DNA of 64,000 bases from Neurospora intermedia (Eukaryota > Ascomycota > Sordariomycetes > Sordariales > Sordariaceae): NCBI GenBank assembly GCA_037102815.1, contig BTPP01000002.1, forward strand, positions 5,952,001 through 6,016,000, written 5' to 3'. Of the stretch, positions 1 to 12,530 are shown in pieces (position 1 is the first letter of the stretch; each line of letters starts with the position of its first letter). The notes under the pieces are model-generated. The model saw nothing but the letters and a program-made list of their open reading frames with translations, had not been told where the DNA came from and did no database searches. Position numbers and translations under genes: made by a program.

Positions 1-1664
1 CTGCCAGAAGGCTGCTGCCCGTACGCCCCCGTCATCATGGTTGCCGGAGGCATGTTTGTTGTGTCTATGTGTGTGTCCGTTTGAAAAGCGATCGTTCACC
101 GGGGAATCGAAGAAAGAATGCGATATTGGGAATAATATGCCGGCTGACAACTTGTGGTGGACGAGCGGCGTAATCCGTCAGAAAACTCAAGCTGACCAGG
201 TCGTGTTGGGTCGCGTGTGTTCGCCCAGAGACTGTCGGGGGGCAAGAACGAGTTTGATCTGGCCGACCGGTCGTTCTTGAGGTTGGAAGCGCGTTCGTTG
301 TCTGCGACCGGTGACGAAGGGTGAATGGACTAGGTGGCAGCCAGAGGAGTAGAAGTAGACTAGAAGCAGTCGTCCTGAGCGATGAGGCCGCGCGCCGCAG
401 GTCTCGAAGGTCGGATGGGATCGATGGCGGGGGTCACCACGTCGGTCGGTCGGTGTTGGTTGGGAGAAGGACCGTGAGCTGACAGACAGACGGGTTAATC
501 GGTTATCGAGTCGGGTGAAGGAAGGATTGTTCCCTTGGAGTGACGAGTATGAAGTCGCAGCCTAAAGGTGAGGTGTAGAGGTAGGTAGGTACCTTGGCTG
601 GTGGTTGTTGTTGTGGTGGTGTTCTGACAGGTTTCAATGTTCTGTTCTGTAGCGTAGGTAATCAAGTTGAAGAGTGGAGTTTCCAGTTTCCAGATTGGCC
701 CCCCGAGGCTGCTGCTGCTGCCGTGGTCGATGCCCGGATGATAGAGCGATGCCGTCGTTAGGTCGTTGACGGTTTTCAGGCTGCAGCGGCGTGGCAGGCA
801 TCGATTGACACTGACAGCAAGCAGCATGGAGGCTCCAGAGCAGTGGCCCCCCGCCAGTAAAAGACCGGACCACCGCGAACACGCAAAATTGTGGGGAATC
901 GACAAAGTGGCGGGGATGGAGACGATGCCCTGCGATGCGGGACGGGCGACCGGGCATCTAGTGTATATTCCGTCATTACTGTACCAGTACCTCTAACATT
1001 GGCGGCTAACTAACAGATCTGGTGCAGGTATGTACCGTATGTTGATATAATACCATGTGTCTTTCCAAGGTAAATATTGTGATTCAAGCCAAAGTCTGTA
1101 CATGTGGAAATGGCACATATGTACAACTGAATAGGGTACTTTACGAATGGGAAAGCAGAACAGTGACAATGATGTAGCTACTTGTAGGTAGGGGTAGGTC
1201 AGCCGTTTACAGCCCCTTTAACCGTTGATACTAGAGGAGGACACCATTGGTGGCCAGAAGTCGATTAAACTGCATGTATTTTCCTGCTGGGGAGCTCACG
1301 GCAGGCAATATGATATCTCCTTATGCCAAATCTTTCGCTATCCGTTCCCCTTTTCATGTCTCATAACGCATACACAATCGAGTAATAATCATCACCATCC
1401 CTGCTAATATCAACATCACCAACATTACCAACTGATCAAACACTATTTGTTACCGCTGTATGCTAATCTGCTAATCCAAAAACCCCACCCAAAACAAAAA
1501 CACAGAGGCGGAACCGTGCTGAGGTATCGACAAAGTACGAGAAAATGCAAGTATGCTCCCATGCGGGTGGTTTGAGACGTTCGACGTCATTCGTCTCCCC
1601 CGCTTCATTGTTTTTCTTTCCCTCTCAATATCCTTCCGGGCTTTACCGCCCATTATAACCGTCG
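1..1664. other. Intergenic, no gene recognised
   Basis: Several overlapping short open frames (up to 136 codons) occur on both strands between 500 and 1000, but none has recognisable domains, a convincing start or splice signals. The right end should hold the 3' UTR of the minus-strand gene that stops at 1665. I see no RNA gene or repeat beyond short GTAGGTAGGTA runs near 582. Confidence 0.6.
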
Positions 1665-2984
1665 TCACCTCCCCCTCTGAGTCTCCACATCATCTCCGCC
1701 TCCCAGCTTCACTACCAGCCTAAACACATTGACCGTAAAGTTGGTCAACCAGAAAAAGAGGCCAATCAGCTGAAACGCAGCCAGTGCCTGGCTGAAATGA
1801 TCCGTAAAGCGATCTTGACTGTTATGATAAACCAACACCTCGTACGCCAACGCCGTGCTGGCCGCCTTGAACACGATGAAAAACACATCCATCAGCACCA
1901 ACCCGCTCTTTTGCGTCACTGGCCTGAGCCCCAATGGACGACCCGTGTATTCGTCCCAGAGCATGTATCCGATATAAGGAATCGCTATCGTGTCCACCGC
2001 AATCGCCACTATCGCTTGAGTCCGCTCTGACGACCCGGGCGAGATCTGTCTTATTAGGGAAAGCTCTTGGTCGACGTATCCGTCGGAATTGGAGGCTGAA
2101 TGCAGTGCTCGTAATCGAGCGAGAATCTGATTCTGTAGTTCTTGCTGGTTGGAGCGCCGCCGACCTTCGAGCTGGTAGATACGAATCGCAAGGGCGAGGG
2201 CACAGATGGAGGTGATGAGGACGAGGGACCGGAAGAGTAACGGCACCAAGGGATGGCGGAGGACGTGCTGCCATAGCCGCTTGTACAAGGCCGACCTCCT
2301 CCCGGTGCGAGACTTGTAAACGTCTTCGGGTTCGGGCAGGTGCACGGGCAAATTCAAGTTTGGTTGCAGCTTCTCGAGTGTTTGGTAGTCGACCACTTCC
2401 GACTGCTCATTCGGCATGTGGCCCCACTGCGACGAGTGGATGAATTCGGACCAGGGCGAGTTGGACGTGTAGTGCGCATTCCGGTGGAGAATGACGGGTT
2501 CGTCCGTTCGGAGGTGGTCCCATTTCCGGCCGCGCTCCATGCCGTCCCCGCGTCTTAGAATCCGCCGCAGTTTCATCTTGGAATCGTTCCTCCGCTCCAG
2601 CCCGTCTGGTTCGTACACAAATCCATCTTTCGAGACCCTTCGTGGTTCGGTTGGCGTGCCGTTGTGTTGTGGCTGGACTGTGCGTGGGGGTGGTCGGTTC
2701 AAGATGCCCCCCTGGCCGGTGGACGGTTGTCCATATCTCTCTTCATACGAGTCGATCCATGCTACATGCCACGAGTTAGAATTCAGAACAGCAAAACATC
2801 ATATTCTGGCTCATTATTGTGAGAAGGATCACGTTTGAATATTGATGTCGGGTGGGGGGGATTCCATACGAGGCAACGTCCTTGTCTTGGGACGCAAAGG
2901 AGGAAGTAATGTGGCACCATCGGTGTTATCGGAAGAAGGAGTGGACTGGTTCGAGCGTGGAGGAGACGGATTCGCGGCCGTCAT
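1665..2984 (-). CDS. SRF1-like multi-spanning membrane protein (phospholipase D regulator family)
   Basis: Two exons are proposed, 2984-2870 and 2761-1665, joined over a 108-nt intron with donor GTATGG, branch CTAAC and acceptor GTAG, giving about 403 residues. The main open frame has no ATG of its own near its 5' edge, which is why the upstream exon starting at 2984 is needed. The N-terminal half is hydrophilic and rich in Pro and Arg and contains a block around SPWSEFIHSSQWGH. Four hydrophobic segments follow at about residues 210-231, 287-306, 325-348 and 365-388. This layout and the conserved block resemble fungal homologs of yeast Srf1, which interacts with and regulates the phospholipase D Spo14. 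The family call is from recall of that pattern, not from a search. The divergent neighbour starts 2.3 kb away, so it probably has its own promoter. Confidence 0.6.
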
Positions 2985-5297
2985 GCTGGCACTCAACACT
3001 ACTTTTTTGTTTGTTATTTGCCGAGCCCGTTGGGGGTGGCTGATGGCGGGCGGCGGCTTGGAACAAGAGTCTCGGATGTTCCAGTCGTAATGGATAAGTT
3101 GTAGTAGCAAGTAGTAGTGTTGACGTGATGATGGGTAGAGGTAGCTCGGGATGTGCAATCGAGGTCACTCCGGATCGGCCGCAGAGGTAGGTGTTATTGT
3201 AGGTGGGGTGGGTCAGGTTACTGCACCCCTCAGGTTATCGGAGTGGCCGGGCAGCGGCAGCAGCAGCAGCCGCGCATCAGAGACGGGAATTGGCGACAAG
3301 ATGATCCGTCTTTCTATCACTCAGCTATCGGAGGGCAACGGATTGAAACCCCAAAAAGGCGAGGAGGAACTGGAGGACGAAGAGTTGGCGTGGGATGAAA
3401 GTGGTAGTGCCAGTGGCGGTGCATAGCGGTGTGGTTTAGCAATTAGGTGATGTTAGTGATAGGTCAAGATGCTTCAATCTCCTGGCATTCCACTTCCACT
3501 TTGCACAAGTCCCGATCCCCTCTGTTCTTCGTTCCTGTTGGCGATTCCAGGTCTCGTCGGGGTGGTTAGTCGACTAGGGGGGTGTTTCTTGTCGCAGGGC
3601 GTCAACCTTTTGTTTCCGTCAATGGTCGCAAGAGGTGAGAGGTCCTGTCCTTATCGGTCGGTCCCAACGAGATGGATTGGGACTGGAGGAAAAGGGCACA
3701 CACTCCGACGGGGACCTGAGCACGGATCGATAGGTAAAGATGAAGAAGGGGAAAGTCTTTTCAAAAGGTGGAAATGGCTGGGGAAAGGACGTCTCTTTAC
3801 AACAGCCTGGTTTTCCTGCTTGTTAGTTGCCGTGATCCAATCTCCCTGCCTGGTTCCCCAGGGGCTGCCCTTGTCCCTGCCCTGCCTTTCTGGCCTGCCC
3901 CTGGTCCCCTCCGGCGGCTGCTGAAGGTCGGATGACGGGGTGTGAAGTGACGCCCAGAAAGGGAGCCGATGGGATGGTTGCAGCACAACCTACTGAACTT
4001 GAGCCCAGGGGCTGCGCTTTGACGGCCCCTAGGTACCCTACACTCGAGGTACCTCTAACAAGGAAGGGAAACGCCGGCCGGCCTGGACTGCCTTGGTTTT
4101 GTGGGCTTCTCTGTTAGTGCGCGTGTTAGTGCAGAGCCTTCTGAGCCTGCAGGCCCCGGCTATTCCCTGCCGCCCCCACTAGCGAACCGCTCAGGAACAG
4201 CAATGACGACACTGCGTCTGGTTCAGGGGACAGAAAAACCGGGGTGCGTGGAGGGGCCCGTTGGTTTCCCGTTTCCCATTTCCCGGTTATCGACCAGATC
4301 AGAGTGTCTTAACACGTGCCGGCGTGCAGAGGGGACGTGTCGTGCAGCAGTAGGGCATCTGGGAATCCCCTCATGTCAAATGATACCCGAGATACCTACA
4401 TATCAGAGTGACCTTGGCTGACCTATCTTTTTTTTCTTTGAGGCTTTAGCCAAGGACCATTTGTCGGGAGATGACGAGATACAATCTCCAGAAAACTGGG
4501 ATCCCTCTAAAACAGGGACATTGTGATACACATGACAGGAGTGTCGGTCAAACAGACTTTGTCAAGAAGTTTATCAGATTGAATCACGTAACTCCGATAC
4601 AATCACAGAGGTACAAAACATCAGAAAATCGGACAACGTTGATCGTTGGGCTGAATCCCATTCCGGCCGTGACACTCGGACGGCCCGTCCTCTCGCTGTC
4701 GGGCCGGTGGGTTCTAGGCCCATCCCGATAACAGTCTGCAACTCCCGTCGGGCTGCCTGCCGGGCCTCCCATTGCGTCACTGTTTCTTTCCCGCGCTAGC
4801 TTCACAACTTCACTGAACTGAGCCATCCACTAACAAAAAAAATGTAACCCAATCCAGGAACATCGACTACTCCAACTGACGAGCAACTTACTTCTCACAA
4901 CTCTCAACATCCAATCCCTCTGTTAGTTTACTGTTGGAGTTTCACCATTAGCGCACCTCGAGGTTTTGTTGGGACCAGACAGTCACTTTACACCCATCGA
5001 ATATCCCGGCCATTGGATCCCACTTCACAGCCAGTTCTCCTTCCAATTTGCCTTCGAAGCTGCTGCGCCCGGACAGAGAGGCCTCACGATTGCGACGCTT
5101 GGGACGCGGTGGCGACAGACGGGAGTCAGACATCATCGCAGACTACAAAAACCCGCCGTCTTTGTGCATAATTTGAAACCGAAACAAACCATCACCAGCT
5201 TGGCGCCGACTAGCATACATAGTACCTAGGTACTCGAATCACCACTTCTTTTCCACCACCTCGCGCGCCATCACGCGCAACCACCCTTCTCTTCAAA
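2985..5297. other. Divergent intergenic region (2.3 kb)
   Basis: This lies between two outward-facing genes and should hold both promoters. Open frames here (for example 3469-3924 and 4101-4421) overlap in several frames and look like chance. The stretch 3840-3910 is pyrimidine-rich with CCTGCC repeats. No RNA gene or mobile element was seen. Confidence 0.6.
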
Positions 5298-6445
5298 ATG
5301 CGCCTCTACCTCCTCCCAATCTCCACCCGGCGCACCCTCCTCTACTGTCAAAAGCTCCAGCCTCCATCGTCCGCTTCTACGTCCACAACAAAACAAAAGC
5401 AGTCATGGGGCGACTACATCCAAACCAAAGCAGCTCTCACCTGGGCCTCCTGGGAAAAGAAGGAGTCCGGCTGGCAAAAGGCCGTCGCCAGCTACGGAAA
5501 CCAATTGCTTAGGAAGCTGCCATACGAAGAATGGGCCTTGAAGAGCATGCCACCCTTGACAAAGTCGCGGCAACGACAACTCGAGGCCCTCTTACAGCAA
5601 CAGGCGCAGGCGGAGGGAGATTTCGAGATGGAATCAGGGGAGAAGGGAGGCAGCAAGAGGGGGAAAGTGGAAGTGGATAAAGTAGAGGTGGTGTATCCCG
5701 GTGGACTGATCAAGGCGGAACAAGTGCCGAGGATATTGCAAAAGCTGGCGACGGAGAGGGAGGGCCATCACAAGAAGTGGTTCTGGTGGTGTCTGGCGGG
5801 GATGCCGGTTACTATTCCCATCGGTATCCTACCTTTGTATGTTTTTTTCCTGTTTCTTTCCTTCCTCCCTTTTTTTTTCCTGTTCATCAAAAGTACTAAC
5901 AGGTTCGCAATCACAGAGTCCCCAACCTCCCCTTCTTCTACCTCTGCTACCGCGCCTGGTCCCACCATCGCGCCCTCTCCGGCGGCAAACACATTTCTTT
6001 CCTCCTCCAACACGCCTCCCGCCTCTTAGCTTACCACCCCTCGCCCATCCTCGACGAGATCTACTCCACCCAGCGCTTCCCACTCCCTTTTACTTCTGAG
6101 CCGACCACGGGGCCCGAAGCGGAAACGATCAAGCACCCGGATCCGGCCAAGGTAGTCCAGGCAGTTAATGGTGGAAACACTACAACGGAAAAGACGGATG
6201 GGGTGAACATGGGCCATGTCCTGGAACAAAGGGAGGTGGAAGATGGTGAAGTCTTGCTTTTGTCTCAGGAGAATGCAAAGAAGATGGTCCAGTTGCTGGA
6301 GGTGCCCGAGCTGGAAGTGGAGCTGGAGCGAGCGATTTGGCAGGTTGAGACGGCGGTGGAGAAGAAGAACAAGGAGATTGGGGCGGAGGTTAAGGTGGAT
6401 GATACCAAGAAGGAGAATGAGAAGGAGAAGGTGAAGACGCAGTGA
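5298..6445 (+). CDS. Mitochondrial K+/H+ exchange-related protein (Mit_KHE1 family)
   Basis: Exons 5298-5836 and 5917-6445 are joined over an 80-nt intron (donor GTATGT, branch CTAAC at about 5896, acceptor CACAG), giving 355 residues. The start MRLYLLPISTRRTLLYCQ is characteristic of the family of yeast YDL183C, whose members take part in K+/H+ exchange across the inner mitochondrial membrane. A WGDYIQTKAALTWASWEKKE segment and a hydrophobic region at about residues 162-195 (WFWWCLAGMPVTIPIG, continuing after the intron as VPNLPFFYLCYRAW) support a membrane-associated mitochondrial protein. The C-terminus is a charged, Lys/Glu-rich tail, likely coiled coil. The start has a good context (CAAAATG). 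The substrate role is inferred from the family only. Confidence 0.78.
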
Positions 6446-7184
6446 GGCGTTATGATGATGTATGATGCGAGATGAACGATCAAGTTTAGCATTTGTATGA
6501 CTATAGAGGGGCGGATGATGGCAGCATTTATACGGGCGAGGTACCATTACAACGAGCAAGCTGGAGTCAACGGTTAGAGGAGAAGGTGATGATTTATGAA
6601 CAAGAGATTACGAAAAACCAACTACTTTGTTCTATCCACTTCTTGAAGATGCTTTAGTGTACCAGATACTCACGAGCGGCCGTAAGGACAAATTGTAATA
6701 TGGGATTAGTACCTGGGAGTAGACCATTCGCTTTGTGACGACTATGCTTATATACTAGTAGTTTCAGGGGCACCCAACTTCATCCCTGTTTCCCTCCGTT
6801 TACCCATCTCGAAGTGTCCAAGTTCCAATCTCAAAAGTCCTTCCCTTGTGCTCCTGTACTCAAAAGCATCATGATTGAATACACATGTCGCTACAATATC
6901 TGTACAGCTACCATGCTATCTAGAGCCATGTACCACCTGTGCCTTTGGCAGTTCATTTATCTGTTTAATTCCCTTTTTTTGCGCTGTTGCCGTTGTCGCT
7001 GAAGTGGAGGTCGAATCTCCTTGAAATGGAATTGGATGGTGGTGGTGGTGAAGGAGTGCCGGTCCAGCAAAAGTTTTGCAGTCATCACAGTCTGTTAAAG
7101 AAAGGCCGGCCGGTCCAGTCGTCCAAGAACCTCGCGTCCTATAGTCTGCCACAAAAGTCACGTTGATGGTAGGTAAGCTGTGGA
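6446..7184. other. Intergenic between convergent genes
   Basis: This holds the 3' flanks of the K+/H+ exchange-related gene and of the minus-strand hypothetical gene. A minus-strand open frame (6916-7323) overlaps the hypothetical gene in another frame and ends in a His-rich, low-complexity stretch; I do not call it. Nothing else was recognised. Confidence 0.5.
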
Positions 7185-7733
7185 TTACGCAGAAACTGTT
7201 GTTGGAAACTCTGGAAGATCTGGAGGAGGTAACGACTTCCATATCGGTTGCGAGGTGGCTCTCAAACTCCGGGCTCGACATCGCGGGTCTAGAGGAGGTG
7301 TCGGTGAACTTGAACCCCCACAAGGTTGGCGGTCCTTCGTAGACGGCTCCGATTTGGCTGTCGAATCATGACTCGCGGAACGCATATCGATTGTCTTTTG
7401 TAGGTGCGCTACTAATTTGGCTAGCTTGACGGCGTTGGTACATGCCCGTTTTGCCTTTTTCCGAAGGAAACTCAAACGCAACGGGGGACGGTTCTTTCTC
7501 CTCTTTGAAATTGGGTCGTGCTCCTGCTTTGGCTTGGTGTTGATTGGATCGGTAGAATGTAATGGTGATGACCCTGGGATGGGAGCATAGGATGTGTCTG
7601 TGGTGTTTCCGGGCAAGGGACGGCCCTCGTGGTCAAAATAACGACGTGGTCGGATGTTCCCCGAGGGGTCATAGTAGAATCCTGCATCTCCGGCTGGTGA
7701 AGACATTCTGCTGTCGTTTTTTGATTGTGGCAT
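7185..7733 (-). CDS. Hypothetical basic protein
   Basis: A single uninterrupted frame of 182 codons starts with ATG at 7733 and has a second in-frame ATG nine codons later. I do not recognise a family. The N-terminal third contains GFYYDPSGNIRPRRYFDHEG, followed by a proline-rich stretch. The middle is strongly basic (SKRRKNRPPLRLSFLRKKAK), which could act as a nuclear localisation signal, and runs into a possible short amphipathic helix ending LAKLVAHLQKTI. The C-terminal third is Ser/Pro-rich. No intron is needed, although an alternative 3' exon in the overlapping frame 6916-7323 cannot be excluded. It could also be non-coding; length and composition are the only support. Confidence 0.42.
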   Translation of the reverse strand: MPQSKNDSRMSSPAGDAGFYYDPSGNIRPRRYFDHEGRPLPGNTTDTSYAPIPGSSPLHSTDPINTKPKQEHDPISKRRKNRPPLRLSFLRKKAKRACTNAVKLAKLVAHLQKTIDMRSASHDSTAKSEPSTKDRQPCGGSSSPTPPLDPRCRARSLRATSQPIWKSLPPPDLPEFPTTVSA

Positions 7734-8645
7734 GTAATTGTGATCATTGGATGAAAAGTTGACAAGAAGAAGAGAGCGAGAACCAGGAATTTGAGGCTCA
7801 AAGCAGGATATAAATCGAGTTAGCTATCATACCTAATCTTCCTGATTTCTTGTCTAATTAGCTCGCAGATGCAAGTGGTAGTTGGAAGTTGGTTTGAGCT
7901 GGTTTCGGCCGCCTTCATGTGCAGCGATGTGGTGTTGATAGTTGGCAACCGGTGCCTGCGCGGGCATGTTGCTGACATATCATTCTATCCATATTGCATC
8001 GAATCATTGTAGTTGCTTGATCATTCTGTCATTCTTCAGCATTATCAATCCAGATCTTGACAAGAGGTAGTGGGGAGATATTCACAGTTTGCACCTGGCA
8101 TTTTCCGTGAGAATGATTTCGGTTTCGGTAATATGACAATATGACAACATGATTGACGGGAACTGGAAAGAGGAAGACAAAAGGTACTCGTCGACTCGGT
8201 TAGTTCGCAACGGAAATATGCGGACCTCCAAGCCGAGGTTAGATGGGCCAAAAGTACAGTGAGGAAGGAACTATCAGAGACACGGTACTTGCTAGTAATG
8301 TCGGTATGGCAAGAGGGCAAAGTCCCACAAACACCATGCCAAAGTCCCGGGTGGCGACACAGCTTCTTTTTTTTCTTTTTGCGATCACAATTGGCGTGCT
8401 AAATGTCGAGTGTCCCTCCAAGACTGAGACCGCTGTGCTGCTGTTGAGGATGATCATGGCAAGTTACCGCCATCATCAACTCAGTCAGTGCTAACCTGTC
8501 GGACATTCCGACAGGATGAAGTACAAGCTGGAGGTATATCTCGTTCCATTTCCCTCTCTGACTCCCTAGTCTTCATCTCCCAACAATGAAAGCCCAGTCG
8601 ACCTTGAGTGTATTCGCTACACTCCCTCCTCACATTAGTCCCTAG
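7734..8645. other. Intergenic; probable 5' region of the K+ channel gene
   Basis: No gene is recognised. The missing 5' exon of the downstream K+ channel gene must lie in this interval or at its right edge, because the channel frame carries a stop (TAG at 8643-8645) and no usable ATG after it. A short open frame at 8243-8494 is not convincingly coding. Confidence 0.45.
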
Positions 8646-11380
8646 AGGTCGCACAACTACGACCGAATCAAAGATGGGACAACAGCCATCCCCGCCCGGT
8701 GCTGGAAGAGGAGGCCGTCTAAACTCCGATCGCCCAACATCAATCTTTACCTTCTCAGACCCCGTCCGATCAAGGCCACGGCCAACCCGACCTCTTCCTC
8801 CAAAGAGCCACCGCCAAACAATGAAGTCCGCACCCTCTTCAACGGGCACATCAAACTGCGCGGTCGAAATGACAATCTGCCTCAGTGATCCAGTCTTTCT
8901 TATTCCTCTCCCACCCTATTCCCATCGACACGAACCCAACTGACACCCTTTCTACCGACATACAGAAAATGGTGGCCTGCTTCGACCGCCATCCCCCTCC
9001 TCGTCGCCACCATCGGTCCGCTCTCCCACGTGTTGTCCATTGCCTCCCTAGTGACCACCTGGAAGGTGACTCTTCCCAACTCCGGCAACCTGCCCGATGG
9101 CAAAGATGACAATGGGATCGGCATCCCGGACCCAAAGTGGGAGATCAACGCCAACATTGTTTCGCTGATTTGTGGATTTGCGGGCAATTTCTTCTTGTTG
9201 CTGAATTTCACAGGGAGGGTGCGGTACGTGGTTGCTATACCGGCGGCAGTGGGGGCGTGGATGTTTAGTTCGGGTATTGTGCGTTGCCCGTTTCTTTGAG
9301 TTGAGGTAGCGAGGTAGCTAACAGAAGCAGCTGGTTGCGATCCTACTGGCGATGCATATCCATTCGCCGCCGGTTTGGCCCGAGATATACTCCCAGGGGT
9401 ATTATCATGCCATCTTCTCAGCCTTCTTCTATGCTCTGGGGGCGTTTTTGTTGGCGATTAACATGCTTGGCTATTTGAGGGGGTATTACCCGCAGCAGTT
9501 CGACCTCGACGATGATCAAAGGACACTGATCTTGCAGACCATGCTGTTCTTCGTTTGGTTGGCTGGCGGAGGGGCGGTGTTTGCATGGTTGGAAGACTGG
9601 CCTGGGGGTTTCTGTGATGCATTGTATTATTGTGATGTGGTAAGTCATTTCTAACCTTCTCCCATGTACCTCTGTCCAAGTGGAAGGCTTACCATAAAAA
9701 GACAATCCTGACCATAGGCTTTGGCGACTTTGCCCCCGCTACGACCGCCGGCAGGGCATTTCTCGTACCTTTCCAGACTCTCGGTCTTTTGTTTCTCGGT
9801 CTGGTAATCTCCAGCATCAGCCGGTTCGCCGCCAATATCTCGGCCGACAAGATCATCAAGCGACATCAGGAACACTCGAGACGGTCGACGGTGGGCATGT
9901 CAGTGACGAATGAAAAGGAGCTGAGAGAGAAGTTGGGTTTGCCGCCCAAAAGAAAGACGAGCAACGCAAGGAGGCAAAGTGAAGGGAGGAGAGCGTTCAG
10001 TGCGAGGAGATCATCGTTGGCGCAGTACGGCCGGTTGGAGGTTGCGGGCAGGTTGGTCACTTTTCGGCGGCATTCTCGGGCTGAGGCTGGCGGTGCAGGT
10101 GAGGGCCATTTGGTTGAGGGGGCTGCTGACGCAAAAGGGGTAGAAAATGAGAGTAGAATCAAAGAAGAGGAGGCAAGACAAAAGATGCTAAACTTTGAGT
10201 TTGGTAATGATAAGGGAAAGGGGGCTGAGGAGATTACGAGGAATAGCAGCGTCGAGAAATCTTCCTCACAGGACAAGAGAAAGGAAAGAAGACAGAAACT
10301 ATTGCTTTTGAAGGAAGACAGGGATCGATTCGAAACCATGAGGCAGATCCAAGATGAGACTAAGCGGTGGAAGCAGTGAGACGGCCTCTTTCCTATCTCC
10401 TCCCATTGACTGTCTTGTTCACTAACAGGGCGGCAGGTACTGGGCCCTCGCCATGGCCTTTCTAGCCTTTTCCATTCTTTGGGGATTCGGTGCCGTCGTC
10501 TTTATGCTCACCGAAGCACGGATATCAAGTCTTTCCTACTTTGACTCGCTGTACTTTTGCTGGGTGTGGCTACTCACCATTGGGTTGGTTCTTGTTTGCA
10601 TCCCCCTAAATGACTAAAACTGACCGCTGTGACAGATATGGCGACATTACTCCCAAGTCCAACATCGGCAAGCCGTTTTTCATCGTCTGGTCGCTCATTG
10701 CCGTACCAATCGTCACCGTTCTCTTCCAAGAGATGTCGTCCACCGTCGTCAGAGCCGTCAACCGTGGTGCATTCAAGGTAGCTGACTGGACCATCATGCC
10801 GACGTCGAAGCATGGAGTGCTAGACAAGTACATCCAGAAACATCCTTGGCTGCGAAAATTCGTCGGTAAAAGACAGGAAGCGGAATGTCAAGCTGGCGCG
10901 GGCACTGAAAAGCCAGGAACCCTAGGCCGACTAGCTGAGGGCGCTGACGAACAGGAAAGAGACCTCCCCTCGCTGCTCTCCCAAATCATCAAGTCCATAG
11001 CGCATGACCTCCGTTTCTCCCCTCGAAAGCGGTACTCGTACGAAGAATGGCAGCTCTTTACCAAGCTGATTCAGTTCACCCAGACAGAAGAGGACGTAGA
11101 TGATGAGGGAATCATGATGACATGGGACTGGCTGAGTGAAGATTCTCCGCTGCTGGCGGATATCACTGAAGCGGAGTGGGTGTTGGATCGCTTGTGCGAG
11201 TCACTTGATAGGTATACCCGCTCCAATTCTCATCAGAAACCTCAGCTGCGACTAGAACATGGCGAGGTCACAGATTCAGAACTAGATCCGCTACGTATTG
11301 AGACAGAGCAGGGACCGCTTAATAACATGGAGGAGGAAAGTGAAAGAGGGAGAAGAAACCGGGACGTCTCACCAAGCTAA
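8646..11380 (+). CDS. TOK1: TOK-type two-pore outward-rectifier K+ channel (5' end unresolved)
   Basis: This is a plasma-membrane K+ channel with eight membrane segments and two pore loops. Proposed exons are 8646(or upstream)-8884, 8966-9278, 9331-9639, 9702-10375, 10437-10583 and 10636-11380; all joins keep frame and give 808 codons from 8646. Pore loop 1 has TILTIGFGDF, split by the intron at 9640-9701; pore loop 2 has WLLTIGYGDI, split by the intron at 10584-10635. Both carry the K+ selectivity signature. Upstream lie IASLV, GNFFLLLNF and WLAGGGAVFAW type membrane segments as in yeast TOK1. Exon 4 encodes a long charged cytoplasmic linker before segment 7, and the tail of about 200 residues is hydrophilic. 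The symbol is given at family level. The initiator ATG was not found: the frame is closed by a TAG at 8643, so at least one 5' exon is missing from this model. Confidence 0.85.
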
Positions 11381-12116
11381 AAGGAGGATATCAAGCCATA
11401 CATGTTTCAGGCGAAGAGTAGATATTGTGAACAAAGAAATTGGTCAGCCATATCATTTCTCCTCTGCATGACCATTCGGAACCCGGGCCCCTGCAGTTTG
11501 CAAGTTGCTGGGTGAACTTAACGGGAATCCAAAGAGATTGTGTAACAATGGCCGTAAGATCTCCTTGATAAAACCGGCTGGATGCATCGGGGCTGATCTT
11601 ATGCTGGCATACGGAGCGGAAGCAGGCGAGACGGGAACGGCTCTATGAGATGTTGAGATAAGCGAAGATGGTGAATCTGGGGATGGTGGTGATGTCGTCA
11701 AAACATGCCTGTTCGGTCAAGGGGACTGGTGATGGCGGGTTGCAACGTTGTCCTAAAGTGTTAGGCTATGATCTATAGAGTAATGATAAACACTTATGCC
11801 ACAAGTAGGGGTCTCGGCTAGGTGCTTGGGGGTTAAACACTACAGGCAGGGGCGCGGTTACGTACCTGATTAGCTCAGCCAAGCGCGGGTCATGTAAAGT
11901 CTTGGCTTCAAGACTTCGTTCTTAGAATTCCAAGAAGTCCAAGCTTCACTTTGTTCTTCTTTTTCCTCTTTTTAGTCCAGCGACAGGTGATTTACCACCA
12001 CCAACAACACGCGATTGAAGACGACAAGAGGAAGCCGCTCTCTTTCGCCCTACGCTACTACAAGACTGGCCTTCGATCACAAGAAGATCAGTCGACCTTT
12101 GTCCACCACCTTTTGA
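11381..12116. other. Intergenic
   Basis: This contains the 3' flank of the K+ channel gene and the promoter of nma111. A short D-arm-like string at 11877 does not extend to a tRNA. Nothing else was recognised. Confidence 0.6.
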
Positions 12117-12530
12117 ATGCGGCCTGTGCTGTTTGCCCGTCACAGAGTGCCACCACCACCAACACGCCTTCTGCGCATCCCGACTTCACCATCTTTGACG
12201 ACGACAACGACAACTGCTTCGACAGCACTACCACTACAAACAACACTTTCTTCGTCTTCCGCATTGTTGCGCTTCCACCAATTGCGTCTTAAGTCCACAT
12301 CCCCCCGACAGCAGCAAACATTCACTTCGCGCCACTCTCTGCCGGTCCTTAGCTGCAGTGTCCACCAACAACTACCCTTCCACGCCTCGATCACGCGAAC
12401 GAGAAAAGACACCTCAACGGCCAGCCATATCACCTCTACCGCAACACGCGCCTTTAGTCAGACGACCGGAAACAGCAACAGCTCCAGCTCCAGCTACGGT
12501 GACGCATCTCAGGCTTCCTATTCCGCAAAT
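12117..12530 (+). other. In-frame upstream extension of nma111, presequence-like
   Basis: An ATG at 12117, immediately after an in-frame TGA, opens 138 codons that run without a stop into the annotated-type start MNGTSP at 12531. The encoded segment is rich in Arg, Ser, Thr and Pro, has only two acidic residues, and ends near the string [10 protein letters not shown], which looks like an Arg-3 mitochondrial processing site (RAF|SQ). If translated it would be a mitochondrial presequence on the protease. It may instead be ordinary 5' UTR. Confidence 0.4.

Noticed and set aside
3469-3924. 151-codon plus-strand frame
   Set aside because: Low-complexity Cys/Pro/Leu composition from pyrimidine-rich DNA, overlapped by a frame on the other strand, no splice or domain support.
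11870-11930. tRNA-like string GATTAGCTCAGCCAAG
   Set aside because: Resembles a D arm only; no matching anticodon stem, T arm or acceptor stem follows.
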